Of a stretch of DNA of 64,000 bases, positions 29,083 to 37,688 are shown one piece after another. The position numbers and the translations under genes were made by a program. This stretch comes from Rhizobium sp. CG5 (GTDB taxonomy: Bacteria > Pseudomonadota > Alphaproteobacteria > Rhizobiales > Rhizobiaceae), in NCBI RefSeq assembly GCF_023701945.1, contig NZ_JABAEF010000003.1, positions 186,001-250,000 on the forward strand. The letters run 5' to 3'. Below the pieces are notes generated by a model. That model made no database searches. It was not told the DNA's origin and worked only from the letters and a program-made list of their open reading frames with translations. How positions within the stretch are numbered: position 1 is the first letter of the stretch; each line of letters opens with the position of its first letter.

Positions 29083-29907
29083 TTAGAAGCCGCCCGCGGC
29101 TTCCTTCAGGGGTGTTTCAAACAGGGCGACGCCGTCGTCTTCATGGACCACCCGATTGCGCCCGCCGGCCTTGGCCAGATACAGTGCCCGGTCGGCTGAG
29201 GAATAGATCGCCTCGATGCGCCGGCCGCTGCGGATCTCGGCAACACCGGCCGAGATGGTCGTCGAGATCACCGCACCGTCCAGCGTCATGATCCGACCGG
29301 CAATCGCCGCCCGCACCTCTTCCACCATCGCCAGGCGGCTTTCCGGTGTGCCGCCATGGATGATCACGCCGAACTCCTCGCCCCCGAGCCGGGCCGTTAC
29401 GTGACGTTCGCCGAACACCTCGCGCAGAATGCCAGACACGCCTTGAATGACCGCATCACCGGCGCAATGGCCATAGCCGTCATTGATGGATTTGAAGCGG
29501 TCGAGATCAAGGATCGCCAGGGAAGCCGGACCGACGGTCTTGTCGAGAAAGTCGGAAAAAGCCCGCCGGTTGTGAAGACCGGACAGCATGTCGGTCCGGC
29601 TCAGATGCTCGAATTCAGCTTTGGAGAGCGACAAGTGCCGGATCATGTGACCGGTCAGGATACCGAGCGCTCCGGACGTCCCACCCACAACCAGCCAGGA
29701 CATGACGACGCTGAGGCGGATCGCATCGCCGAGCGCCATCGGCACGAGACCCAACGAATGACAGATCGGCAACACAATGAGATTGAGTATAAAAGACAGA
29801 AGAATGGCTCTTAACGCCATTTTCAGCGCAAATTCATAGACCGCGCCCTTCCTCGTAAAGCTCCCAAGATCGACTTGAAGCAATATCCAGTTTTTGAACA
29901 AATGCAT
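29083..29907 (-). CDS. Membrane diguanylate cyclase (GGDEF)
   Basis: A 274-aa protein with two membrane helices near residues 25-75 and a C-terminal GGDEF domain with an active-type GGEEF motif (ARLGGEEF, about residue 185). The RxxD inhibitory site is absent at the expected place, so product feedback may be lacking. The ATG at 29907 was chosen because GAGGAG lies 8 nt before it; the open frame extends further but without such a site. It lies inside the urease region, between ureE and the peroxiredoxin gene. There is no sensor domain beyond the helices. Confidence 0.88.
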   Translation of the reverse strand: MHLFKNWILLQVDLGSFTRKGAVYEFALKMALRAILLSFILNLIVLPICHSLGLVPMALGDAIRLSVVMSWLVVGGTSGALGILTGHMIRHLSLSKAEFEHLSRTDMLSGLHNRRAFSDFLDKTVGPASLAILDLDRFKSINDGYGHCAGDAVIQGVSGILREVFGERHVTARLGGEEFGVIIHGGTPESRLAMVEEVRAAIAGRIMTLDGAVISTTISAGVAEIRSGRRIEAIYSSADRALYLAKAGGRNRVVHEDDGVALFETPLKEAAGGF

Positions 29908-30404
29908 CTTGTCGCTCCTCGTTCCTTCCCTCATCGAATAGGAGGCTTTTATTGGCGTAGTCCTAAAACAATCGATAAAATGCCGACAAAGCTCAAAATA
30001 TCTGAATTGTCCACAGAAACGGAACGGCGCGCCATCGCAGATTGTATCCAGCAACGGCCCATCTCGGTGACAAAGCATCAGAATAGGAAGAAACTTTGCA
30101 CCAAAGCATAGAAGCAACCGAAAATATTCGCTTGCCGCAGAATTGCCACCTGTCAATTATCAACCTGCGGGTGTAGTCCTATTGTTCAGGCCCCGGCACA
30201 ATATTGTCCCACTTTCGGGCATCGTCCGTTAACACTTGTGCCTATTTGCGCAACTGTAACGGCAACAACCGGAATACGACAATTTCTTCGTTTCAAGCCT
30301 GAAATCGTCCCTCAACGTCACAGCATCCGCCAATCGGGGGCGCCACGGCTGCGGGACCTTGCAGATCCGGCAGCCCCAATTCGCCGGTCCGGCAATCGCG
30401 AATA
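29908..30404. other. Intergenic region, about 500 bp, no gene seen
   Basis: This stretch between the diguanylate cyclase start and the peroxiredoxin terminator is richer in A and T than its surroundings. It has stop codons in all frames and no conserved motif that I recognise. It must hold the promoter of the diguanylate cyclase gene. Confidence 0.6.
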
Positions 30405-30433
30405 AAAAAACCCGGCGCGCGGCCGGGTTTTTC
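30405..30433 (-). terminator. Strong, two-way rho-independent terminator after the peroxiredoxin gene
   Basis: AACCCGGC / GCCGGGTT forms a perfect 8-bp stem around a 5-nt loop, with an A-run on one side and a T-run on the other, so it can work in both directions. It lies about 25 bp beyond the peroxiredoxin stop on the minus strand. Confidence 0.9.
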
Positions 30434-30458
30434 AGGTCGAACAGGAAAAAGGGCGGGA

Positions 30459-30998
30459 TCAGGCCGCCTTCTTTTCCTTGAGTTTCTCCAGGATGTTCTG
30501 CGGCGACGACACGCCATAGGGATCGCTGTCGCAATTGTCGGAATAGCCTTCTTCCTCGAACCACTGCTCGACCAGACCGTCGTTGATGACGGCAGCGTAG
30601 CGCCAGGAGCGCATGCCGAAGCCGAGATTGTCCTTGGAGACCAGCATGCCCATCTTGCGGGTGAATTCGCCAGAACCGTCCGGGATCAGCTTGACGTGAT
30701 CGAGGCTCTGCGACTTGCCCCAGGCATTCATGACGAAGGCGTCGTTGACGGAGATGCAATAGATCTCGTCGATGCCCTCGGCCTTGAACTGCTCGTACAT
30801 CTTCTCGAAGTCCGGCAGCTGGAAGGTCGAGCAGGTCGGGGTAAAGGCGCCCGGCAGCGAAAACAGCACGACGCGCTTGCCGGCAAAATAATCGTCGGAG
30901 GTCTTGTCTTCCCAACGGAAGGGATTCGGGCCGCCAACCGCCTCGTCGCGAATACGCGTGCGGAAGGTAACGAACGGGACTTTCTTGCCGATCAACAT
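30459..30998 (-). CDS. Peroxiredoxin (Prx5-like)
   Basis: A 179-aa thiol peroxidase with the peroxidatic cysteine in LPGAFTPTCS (about residue 57) and the Prx5-type NDAFVMNAWGK segment (about 92). Further cysteines near residue 160 could resolve the disulfide. It reduces H2O2 or organic peroxides in the cytoplasm. The ATG at 30998 follows AAGGAG; a TTG two codons earlier is not needed. It has its own terminator and lies between the urease structural and ureEFG blocks. Confidence 0.9.
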   Translation of the reverse strand: MLIGKKVPFVTFRTRIRDEAVGGPNPFRWEDKTSDDYFAGKRVVLFSLPGAFTPTCSTFQLPDFEKMYEQFKAEGIDEIYCISVNDAFVMNAWGKSQSLDHVKLIPDGSGEFTRKMGMLVSKDNLGFGMRSWRYAAVINDGLVEQWFEEEGYSDNCDSDPYGVSSPQNILEKLKEKKAA

Positions 30999-31187
30999 AA
31001 ACAAATCTCCTTAAATTCAGGGCCGCAACGCCCAGCGTCTTGGGAGGACGCGGGGCGGCGAAAGAGGAAGATTTTGGTGTAGCCGAAATCCTGCTGCGGC
31101 GCAGCATCAAACCATGGAACAAAAGCCCGCGCATGGCAGCCTTGCAGACGACGCATGCCTGGCGAGAGGCCATGCACGGATGCCTGC

Positions 31188-31886
31188 TCAGTTGAACAGG
31201 GCCAGGGACGTGGTCAGCGTTACCGGCAGGGGGTTCCACCAGCCGGTGCGCATACCCGCCGCCCGCAGAGCCGCCGCCGTCCAGGTGTTGCAGCCAAGCA
31301 GAGCACTGAACCAGCCATCGGCTTCAAAGAACCGGTCGTTCGCCCCATAACCGGCACCCGGGATCACGTCGACCCGGTCCCCCTCGCCGCGGAAACTGGC
31401 CGCGATGAAGGCCAACAAGGCCTGATAGCGCTCCGCATCGACGTCGAAACCAATGATGCCTTCGGAGGGTTCCACGATATCCCCGGCCACATCGACATGC
31501 ATGACCGAGCGGTCCAGCGTCAGCCCCTTCAAAAGCGGCAGAGGCTTCAGATCCGCCCAGGTCGGGGTTTGCGTATAGAAGGCCCGTCCGCCCCAGCCCA
31601 AGACCAACCAGCGGGCCTCCGGATGGGACAGCGGCATGCCGCTCTCGTCCAGAAAAGCAAAACGGCGTCGCGTCTCGTCATCGAGCGGAATGGCGATATC
31701 CGTATGGATCGGGTTGCTCAGCACCAGAATGCGCCGCGCCGCCGCCTCGGCCGACCCAGGGTGGCCCGCCGACCATAGCGGCCGCGGAACGAGCGTGCCC
31801 GCCCCTGCCAGAGCCAGCAAGCTGAGCAGAACGGCCAGCAGACTGCGCACCGGCTTTAACAACAGGCCCGCTAAACGTCTCGGCAC
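31188..31886 (-). CDS. DUF2459 family protein of the urease region
   Basis: A 232-aa protein of the DUF2459 family, a group known from urease regions. An N-terminal membrane or signal helix (LLAVLLSLLALAGAGTL, about residues 16-33) precedes a globular domain with conserved SNPIHTDIAIPL, WGGRAFYTQTPTWADL and a CNTWTAAALRAAGM motif near the end. The Cys/Asn and His placement suggests a papain-like hydrolase fold, but no activity is known to me. It starts with GTG 7 bp after the ureC stop, so it is co-transcribed with urease. Confidence 0.85.
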   Translation of the reverse strand: MPRRLAGLLLKPVRSLLAVLLSLLALAGAGTLVPRPLWSAGHPGSAEAAARRILVLSNPIHTDIAIPLDDETRRRFAFLDESGMPLSHPEARWLVLGWGGRAFYTQTPTWADLKPLPLLKGLTLDRSVMHVDVAGDIVEPSEGIIGFDVDAERYQALLAFIAASFRGEGDRVDVIPGAGYGANDRFFEADGWFSALLGCNTWTAAALRAAGMRTGWWNPLPVTLTTSLALFN

Positions 31887-31893
31887 CCGCCGC

Positions 31894-33603
31894 CTAGAAC
31901 AGGAAATAGCGCTGCGCCATCGGCAACACGGTCGCCGGTTCGCAGGTCAGCAATTCCCCGTCGGCCCGCACCTCGTAGGTTTCCGGATCCACCTCGATCT
32001 CCGGCGTCAGATCGTTATGAATCATCGACTTCTTGGAAATGCCGCCGCGGGTGTTCTTGACCGCCAGCAATTGCTTGGCAACGCCGAGACGTGCGGCAAG
32101 ACCGGCATCGAGCGAGGCCTGGCTGACGAAGGTCACCGAGGAACTGGTGCGCGCCTTGCCATAGGCGCCGAACATCGGCCGGTAATGCATCGGCTGCGGC
32201 GTCGGAATGGAGGCGTTCGGATCGCCCATCGGCGCCGCGGCGATCATGCCGCCGAGCAGCACCATGCTCGGCTTGACGCCAAAAAAGGCCGGGTCCCAAA
32301 GCACCAGGTCGGCGCGCTTGCCGATCTCGATCGAGCCGATCTCATGGGACAGCCCCTGTGCGATGGCCGGGTTGATCGTGTATTTGGCGATATAGCGCTT
32401 GACCCGGAAATTGTCGTTGTCACCCACTTCCTGGGTCAGGCGGCCGCGCTGGCGCTTCATCTTATCGGCGGTCTGCCAGGTGCGGATCGCCACTTCGCCG
32501 ACGCGGCCCATGGCCTGGCTGTCCGACGAGATGATCGAAAACGCGCCGATATCGTGCAGGATGTCTTCCGCCGCGATGGTTTCCTTGCGGATGCGGCTTT
32601 CGGCAAAGGCGATGTCTTCCGGGATCGATGAGGACAGGTGATGGCAGACCATCAGCATGTCGAGATGTTCGGCAATGGTGTTGACCGTGTAGGGCCGGGT
32701 CGGATTGGTCGACGACGGGATGACATTCGTCTGGCCGCAGATCTTGATGATGTCGGGCGCATGGCCACCGCCCGCCCCCTCTGTGTGAAAGGCATGGATG
32801 GTGCGGCCCTTGATGGCGTCGATCGTGTCTTCGACGAAGCCGCTCTCGTTCAGCGTATCGGTATGGATCATCACCTGCACGTCGTACTGATCGGCGACCG
32901 AGAGGCAGCAATCGATGGCGGCCGGCGTCGTGCCCCAGTCCTCGTGCAGTTTCAGGCTGGAGGCGCCGGCGAGAATCATTTCCTCCAGCGGCGCCGGCAG
33001 CGAGGCGTTGCCCTTGCCGGCCAGGGCGAGATTCATCGGGAAGGCATCAAAACTCTCGATCATGCGCTCGATATGCCAGGCGCCGGTGCAGGTGGTGGCC
33101 AGCGTGCCGTGGGCCGGGCCGGAGCCGCCGCCCAGCATGGTGGTCATGCCGGACATCAGCGCTTCCTCGATCTGCTGCGGGCAGATGAAGTGGATATGGG
33201 CATCCATGCCGCCCGCCGTCAGGATCTTGCCTTCGCCGGCTATCACCTCGGTCGACGGGCCGACAATGATCGTCACATTCGGCTGGGTATCGGGATTGCC
33301 CGCCTTGCCGATCCCATGGATGCGACCGTTCCTCAGACCGACATCGGCCTTGACGATCCCCCAGTGGTCGACGATCAGCGCATTGGTGATGACGGTGTCG
33401 ACCGCACCAGTGGCCCGCGTCACCTGGCTCTGGCCCATGCCGTCGCGAATGACCTTGCCGCCGCCAAACTTCACCTCGTCGCCATAGGTGGTGAAATCCT
33501 TCTCCACTTCGATGAACAATTCCGTATCGGCAAGCCGCACCCGGTCGCCGGTGGTCGGTCCGAACATCGAGGCATAGGCGGCGCGGGACATCTTGTAGGG
33601 CAT
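31894..33603 (-). CDS. ureC: Urease alpha (catalytic) subunit
   Basis: Hydrolyses urea to ammonia and carbamate at a dinickel centre. The 569-aa length is normal. Metal ligands are present: HIHF (His134/136 region), the carbamylated lysine in LKLHEDWG (about 217-219), the [12 protein letters not shown] segment (about 246), the [13 protein letters not shown] segment (about 272-280) and the catalytic [21 protein letters not shown] flap (about 320). Its ribosome site AAGGAG lies inside the last codons of vapC, whose stop is 4 nt upstream of the ATG. Confidence 0.97.
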   Translation of the reverse strand: MPYKMSRAAYASMFGPTTGDRVRLADTELFIEVEKDFTTYGDEVKFGGGKVIRDGMGQSQVTRATGAVDTVITNALIVDHWGIVKADVGLRNGRIHGIGKAGNPDTQPNVTIIVGPSTEVIAGEGKILTAGGMDAHIHFICPQQIEEALMSGMTTMLGGGSGPAHGTLATTCTGAWHIERMIESFDAFPMNLALAGKGNASLPAPLEEMILAGASSLKLHEDWGTTPAAIDCCLSVADQYDVQVMIHTDTLNESGFVEDTIDAIKGRTIHAFHTEGAGGGHAPDIIKICGQTNVIPSSTNPTRPYTVNTIAEHLDMLMVCHHLSSSIPEDIAFAESRIRKETIAAEDILHDIGAFSIISSDSQAMGRVGEVAIRTWQTADKMKRQRGRLTQEVGDNDNFRVKRYIAKYTINPAIAQGLSHEIGSIEIGKRADLVLWDPAFFGVKPSMVLLGGMIAAAPMGDPNASIPTPQPMHYRPMFGAYGKARTSSSVTFVSQASLDAGLAARLGVAKQLLAVKNTRGGISKKSMIHNDLTPEIEVDPETYEVRADGELLTCEPATVLPMAQRYFLF

Positions 33604-33607
33604 ACGG

Positions 33608-34015
33608 TCAGGCTCCTTGGGAGAGGGGAGTAAAGGGCAGGCTTTTTCCGGCTTTTCGATCGATCGTCACCGTCGAGGATGCACCGGCCGCTTCGTTTAG
33701 TTCGGCAATCAGATAGTCGGCAAAACCGGCGCTTCCGCTTTTATACGCTGCAAGAGCGCGGGAAACGGCATCGGCCTCACCCACCACAATCGTATCGGCA
33801 AGCAGCAGATTTTCAATCAGAAAGGCGAGCTTTTCGCGATCAAACTGCGGCAAACGTCGAATGGTCCACACCAGTTCGACCAGCGTGATAGGGTTGATGT
33901 AGCCCGGACGCTGTGGCGACAGTTTCGTATCGATGAAATCGGTGGCGATCGGCGACCAGACCGGGTCGTCGTCGAGAATGTAGCGCACCAGTACATTGGT
34001 ATCGAGCCCGATCAA
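33608..34015 (-). CDS. vapC: VapC-family PIN-domain toxin
   Basis: A 135-aa PIN-domain ribonuclease toxin. The acidic active-site set is present: Asp in LDTNVLVRY, Glu in TLVELVW (about 42), Asp in [10 protein letters not shown] (about 98) and Asp in VTIDRKAGK (about 117). The TTG start overlaps the antitoxin stop (TTGA), and the stop lies 4 nt before the ureC ATG, so the toxin is wired into the urease operon. The target RNA is unknown; VapC toxins often cut initiator tRNA or rRNA. Confidence 0.9.
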   Translation of the reverse strand: MIGLDTNVLVRYILDDDPVWSPIATDFIDTKLSPQRPGYINPITLVELVWTIRRLPQFDREKLAFLIENLLLADTIVVGEADAVSRALAAYKSGSAGFADYLIAELNEAAGASSTVTIDRKAGKSLPFTPLSQGA

Positions 34016-34278
34016 GGATCGACACCCCCGGATTGTGGATCGGTTCGCCGTTCGATCGTCTCCGATACGGCAGCCTCCACATCCACCGGCGCTGCCTGCG
34101 GCCCGAACAGGCCTTTCAGATGCCGCAAACCGCTCTTCTTGGCGACAACGCTGACCTGACCTTCGGGCGACACGATGAACTGAAGGGAACCGCCGGGCTC
34201 AAGGCCGATCAGGTTACGGATTTCCACCGGAATGGTGGCCTGACCTTTGCGGGACGTCTTGGCTTCGTACCGACCCAT
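34012..34278 (-). CDS. vapB: AbrB/SpoVT-type antitoxin (VapB-like)
   Basis: An 88-aa protein beginning MGRYEAKTSRKGQATIPVEI, the swapped-hairpin AbrB/SpoVT DNA-binding fold. A C-terminal part probably wraps the VapC partner. Such antitoxins repress their own promoter. Its stop overlaps the vapC start. The 79 bp upstream, before the GT29-like gene stop, is AT-rich and could hold a promoter of its own. Confidence 0.88.
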   Translation of the reverse strand: MGRYEAKTSRKGQATIPVEIRNLIGLEPGGSLQFIVSPEGQVSVVAKKSGLRHLKGLFGPQAAPVDVEAAVSETIERRTDPQSGGVDP

Positions 34279-34357
34279 GAGAACATTTCCTGCTTTTTAG
34301 CGATCGCCCTACTTTATCACAAGAGCCCTACCCATCCAAGCAACCAACCTTCAGCGT

Positions 34358-34978
34358 CTACCCGAGCCTGTGCAGCGATCCCTGCGCCACATAGGCCTCC
34401 ACCAGCCGCTTTTCCGCGGCAAAGGGATGGCCGTCCCAGCCCTCATGGCTGAAACCGGCAATCGAGATGGCGTCCTGCCCATAGGCCGGATTGTCCAGCA
34501 ACGCGCCGATCACCACCATGCCGCTGCTCGGCACGACATAAGGCGGCGGCTGATGGGCGGACAGGGCCGCGTCCATGGCCTCGTGGACCCGTCGGTCGAT
34601 CACCTCATGCACCTTTCCCTGACCTTCGGCAAAGGTCCGGAAGGCCTCGGTATAGTCGTCGCAGAAATCGTCGAGCTCGGGATGGCTGAGGACGAGAGGC
34701 CGGCGCATCTCCTCAAACTTTTCCGGATCGCGCACCGACCAGATCTGCGAACAGGCAACGACCGGCGCACTGTCGCGCCAGGTCTCAGACCCGATCATGT
34801 TGCGGGCCGGCCGGCCGGTATTGCAGACCGCGATCACATCGGTGCGCTGACCGGCGCGCCCAAAACTGCGACAATCGTTGAACCGGATGACAAAATCGGC
34901 TGCATCGATCACGGCATCGGCACCCTCCGGGACCGGTCCATTGCCGACGATCATGATCTGCCGCGCAAGGCTTGCCAA
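34358..34978 (-). CDS. GT29/sialyltransferase-like protein of the urease cluster
   Basis: A 206-aa protein beginning IMIVGNGPVPEGADAVIDAADFVIRFNDC, which resembles the L-sialylmotif of GT29 glycosyltransferases (GNGP...D..D.V.R.N). Similar proteins are found in rhizobial urease operons under the name urease operon accessory protein. No function in urease maturation is established to my knowledge. The TTG at 34978 is used because GGGGA precedes it and the LprI-like stop is 3 nt away; an ATG at 34954 is possible. No signal peptide or membrane helix is seen. Confidence 0.72.
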   Translation of the reverse strand: MASLARQIMIVGNGPVPEGADAVIDAADFVIRFNDCRSFGRAGQRTDVIAVCNTGRPARNMIGSETWRDSAPVVACSQIWSVRDPEKFEEMRRPLVLSHPELDDFCDDYTEAFRTFAEGQGKVHEVIDRRVHEAMDAALSAHQPPPYVVPSSGMVVIGALLDNPAYGQDAISIAGFSHEGWDGHPFAAEKRLVEAYVAQGSLHRLG

Positions 34979-34981
34979 CCG

Positions 34982-35395
34982 TCAGTTCCCCAGACCGTCG
35001 GCCAGCGCCTTCAGCTCCTTGGTGCGCGCATCGGTGAGTTCAGCCAGACAGCCCGACACCAGCATCGGCTCCATGCTGCCGCCGCGCGCTTCGAAACCGG
35101 CCAGCGTGCATTGCGCATCGCGATAGGCGATCCAGGCCCGCTGCCCGTCGAGCAGCGCCTTGGACGCCCCCTTGAGGGCCTCGTCGAGCCCGCTGTCGAC
35201 GTCGGCCATCGCCGTCTTGGTCAGCTTCCACTGCGCATTGAGCCGCGCATCGGCTGCCTCGTAGTCTTTTTGGGCGCAGGCATTCATATCGAACTGCGTC
35301 ATGGCATTGGCGCAGTCGACCTCGTCCTCGCCCGAGGCAGGCGCGTCGACCAGCAGCACGCAGCCGCAGAGCATGAGAAACAGCGCGGATTTCAT
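34982..35395 (-). CDS. LprI/DUF1311-type secreted protein
   Basis: A 137-aa protein with a signal peptide (MKSALFLMLCGCVLLVDAPA) and the DUF1311 pattern of paired cysteines: DCANAMTQFDMNACAQKDYEAAD, WIAYRDAQC and SGCLAELTDARTKEL. Family members include LprI, a lysozyme inhibitor. It is exported to the periplasm, or anchored if the early cysteine is a lipobox. Its role within a urease operon is unclear. Confidence 0.82.
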   Translation of the reverse strand: MKSALFLMLCGCVLLVDAPASGEDEVDCANAMTQFDMNACAQKDYEAADARLNAQWKLTKTAMADVDSGLDEALKGASKALLDGQRAWIAYRDAQCTLAGFEARGGSMEPMLVSGCLAELTDARTKELKALADGLGN

Positions 35396-35423
35396 AAGCA
35401 GCCCCCTCCCCAGATCGGGCCGC

Positions 35424-35729
35424 TCACAGCTTGCCCATCACCTTCTGGCGAAAGCCGTAGACTTCGCGCTTGCCCGCCAGCGGGATCAGCGTCACCTGGC
35501 GGGTCTGGCCGGGCTCGAAACGCACCGCCGTGCCGGCCGGAATATCGAGCCGCATGCCACGCACCTTGTCGCGCTCGAACTCGAGGCCGGCATTGGTCTC
35601 GTAGAAATGGTAATGGCTGCCGACCTGCACCGGCCGATCGCCAGTATTCGACACCTCGATGGTGAGGGTCGGCTGGCCGACATTGAGTTCGATCTCGCCT
35701 TTGGCGGCAATCACTTCGCCTGGGATCAT
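35424..35729 (-). CDS. ureB: Urease beta subunit
   Basis: The 101-aa structural subunit of the trimeric urease, beginning [18 protein letters not shown] and containing [21 protein letters not shown] and [20 protein letters not shown], all diagnostic. The ATG follows GAGGATT. It is separated from ureA by a DUF1272 gene, a ureA remnant and an orphan gene, and from ureC by four genes. Confidence 0.97.
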   Translation of the reverse strand: MIPGEVIAAKGEIELNVGQPTLTIEVSNTGDRPVQVGSHYHFYETNAGLEFERDKVRGMRLDIPAGTAVRFEPGQTRQVTLIPLAGKREVYGFRQKVMGKL

Positions 35730-35783
35730 GGACTAATCCTCCATTCGTTGTTCATAGGTTCATTCAAAGCAGGCGCTGAAGTC

Positions 35784-36101
35784 TTACTTAATTCCAAGAT
35801 CACGATAATGACTATCCCAGCCTAGTATAGGTCGGAATGCATCGTCGAACTTTTTCGAATGCCGACCAGGAGTTCGATCATAGGCGCGCCGAAGCCGTTT
35901 ATTTGTGTAGAGCAGACTACGGACCACCTCAGGCGGTAAGGGCATCAAAGGATTCCATATTGTCTGAAGTGCCGTTATCTGAGCTTGAGCAGAAGCTGCG
36001 AGGTCCGGCTCAAACGCGGCGACATAACTAGACGCGCTCCAGTTTTGGCTCATCAGTCTGGCATTTTCCCGAAGCACGGCGTTCTTGAAAAATCCAAACA
36101 T
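35784..36101 (-). CDS. Orphan hypothetical protein
   Basis: A 105-aa protein beginning MFGFFKNAVLRENARLMSQNW, with no family that I recognise. It has several Trp and Arg/Lys residues and a basic C-terminal third (KRLRRAYDRTPGRHSKKFDDAF), with no signal peptide. GAGGGG precedes the ATG. The base composition is visibly lower in GC than in the neighbouring urease genes. Directly upstream lies a diverged copy of the ureA 3' end, so this gene probably came in with foreign DNA. Confidence 0.6.
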   Translation of the reverse strand: MFGFFKNAVLRENARLMSQNWSASSYVAAFEPDLAASAQAQITALQTIWNPLMPLPPEVVRSLLYTNKRLRRAYDRTPGRHSKKFDDAFRPILGWDSHYRDLGIK

Positions 36102-36109
36102 TTCGCACC

Positions 36110-36262
36110 CCTCAGCGGATCGTTTCGTAGCCGGCCTCAAGCTTTGTACAGTTTGAAAACGATACCTAGACTGAACATCCTGGATCAGATTGAATACTCC
36201 CTCGATCACCTCGTCGAGGGTGAAAACATGCACGGCCGGACTTATCTGGTCGGTACACTAGC
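36110..36262 (-). pseudogene. ureA 3'-end remnant (second, diverged copy)
   Basis: Read on the minus strand, this segment gives TDQISPAVHVFTLDEVIEGVFNLIQDVQ, which aligns with the real UreA C-terminal part ([20 protein letters not shown]); 11 of 26 residues match from the His-Val onward. The last bases, CGATCCGCTGAGGGG, are identical to the real ureA end and stop codon. A frameshift lies between the two matching parts, and a TAG stands in frame at the upstream edge. It is a non-functional partial copy between the DUF1272 gene and the orphan gene. Confidence 0.75.
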
Positions 36263-36269
36263 GGCAATT

Positions 36270-36527
36270 TCAGGCGGCCTTGGAGCCGACACAGCCCTCG
36301 GCCTTCAGGACCCGTTGTGTGGACGGCGGATTGTTTACGAGTTTTCCGGCCGGTCGGATTGGTCGGCGCACCAATTCACCGCCGCAATTCGGGCAGAGGC
36401 CGGCCAGCACCCCGCCAGCGCAGTCGGCACAATAGGTGCACTCAAAACTGCAGATCATCGCGTCGACGCTGTCCGGCGGCAGATCGCGGTCGCAGCATTC
36501 GCAGTTCGGACGCAGCTCCAGGGCCAT
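36270..36527 (-). CDS. DUF1272 cysteine-rich protein
   Basis: An 85-aa protein beginning MALELRPNCECCDRDLPPDS, followed by CSFECTYCADCA and LCPNCGGEL: ten cysteines arranged as a likely double zinc ribbon, which fits DUF1272. The ribosome site GAGGGGAA includes the bases just after the ureA stop, so the two are co-translated. The function is unknown. Confidence 0.85.
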   Translation of the reverse strand: MALELRPNCECCDRDLPPDSVDAMICSFECTYCADCAGGVLAGLCPNCGGELVRRPIRPAGKLVNNPPSTQRVLKAEGCVGSKAA

Positions 36528-36540
36528 GATCGTATTCCCC

Positions 36541-36843
36541 TCAGCGGATCGGTTCGTGCACGGTCACCAGCTTGGTGCCGTCCGGGAAGGTGGCTTCCAC
36601 CTGCACGTCATGGATCATCTCGGCGATGCCCTCCATCACCTGGCCGCGGGTGATGACATGGGCGCCCGCCTCCATCAGGTCGGCAACAGCCCGACCGTCG
36701 CGCGCCCCTTCGACGACGAAATCGGAAATCAGCGCGATCGCTTCCGGATAGTTGAGCTTGACGCCGCGCTCCAGCCGGCGCCGCGCCACCATGGCCGCCA
36801 TGGCGATCAACAATTTGTCTTTTTCTCGGGGGCTGAGATTCAT
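36541..36843 (-). CDS. ureA: Urease gamma subunit
   Basis: The 100-aa smallest urease subunit, beginning [39 protein letters not shown] and ending [15 protein letters not shown], which is typical and full length. It follows ureD by 26 bp. Its last 15 bases and stop region are repeated in the remnant at 36110-36262. Confidence 0.97.
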   Translation of the reverse strand: MNLSPREKDKLLIAMAAMVARRRLERGVKLNYPEAIALISDFVVEGARDGRAVADLMEAGAHVITRGQVMEGIAEMIHDVQVEATFPDGTKLVTVHEPIR

Positions 36844-36869
36844 GGTTGCTCCGCTATGCTGGGCCGGTG

Positions 36870-37688
36870 TCAGAGATTCCAGACTTTCGGCACAGATGCG
36901 CCGCCGCGCAAGACCGAAATGACCGGGATCAGGATTTTTCTCAAGGCAAAGCCATCATCGGCCGTCAGACGGACCACCAGCTTGTCCTGCCACTGGCTGG
37001 CGCCGCCGCAGGCGCTGCCCAACGCCTCGCGCACCTGCGGCAGCAGCGCCTCGGCTTTTGCGCCGGTATAAAGCGCCGTGGCAAAGGCCACCTGCCCGCC
37101 CAGCACCGGCGTTTCGGCGGTGAGCCTCGCAATATCGCCGTCAAGGTTGAGGTCTTCGGCATGGATCAGCCGGCCGCTGCGGCGAATCCGCCAGCGATCG
37201 CGCATCTGCCCTTGCCGCATGGCCTCGCCCATCGCCTTGCGGCCGAGCAGCACCGCCTCGACGGCCAGGAACTCGGCGTCAGGGGCGAGATCCACCTCAA
37301 GCCGGCGCGTCAGCGAGGCATTGTCGAACAGGATGCTCTCCTGGGGCAGCCAGTCGAAGCGGGCGCCCTCGCCGACCGAGATGGTCGTGGCGATCTCGGC
37401 AGTGCCGAACGAGGCCTTGTAGATTTTTTCGCAGGCTTGCGTGGTGGCGGTCAGGAACGTATCCGCGCCGGCGGTCAGCGACCACGTCAGTTGATCGCCG
37501 CCAGTCAAACCGCCGGCCGTATTGATCAGCACGGCTTCCATTTCGGAGGTGAAGGTCTGGGGCAGGCGGATCTTGCCCGCCCCTTCCTGGTAGAATTCGA
37601 CAAGGCGCGTACGCCCCTCGAACGCCTTGGCTACAAGGCGTCCGCTGCCGTATGCGCGTTGCTGTCTGGCTTGCCCGGCTGGCTGCAC
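36870..37688 (-). CDS. ureD: Urease accessory protein UreD
   Basis: The 272-aa scaffold that binds apo-urease and recruits UreF-UreG. It contains [40 protein letters not shown] and [17 protein letters not shown], all typical of UreD. The GTG at 37688 was chosen: AAGGGAAA lies just before it and the length then fits the family. This start lies inside the upstream esterase gene, so the two coding regions overlap by 58 nt in different frames. Confidence 0.93.
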   Translation of the reverse strand: MQPAGQARQQRAYGSGRLVAKAFEGRTRLVEFYQEGAGKIRLPQTFTSEMEAVLINTAGGLTGGDQLTWSLTAGADTFLTATTQACEKIYKASFGTAEIATTISVGEGARFDWLPQESILFDNASLTRRLEVDLAPDAEFLAVEAVLLGRKAMGEAMRQGQMRDRWRIRRSGRLIHAEDLNLDGDIARLTAETPVLGGQVAFATALYTGAKAEALLPQVREALGSACGGASQWQDKLVVRLTADDGFALRKILIPVISVLRGGASVPKVWNL

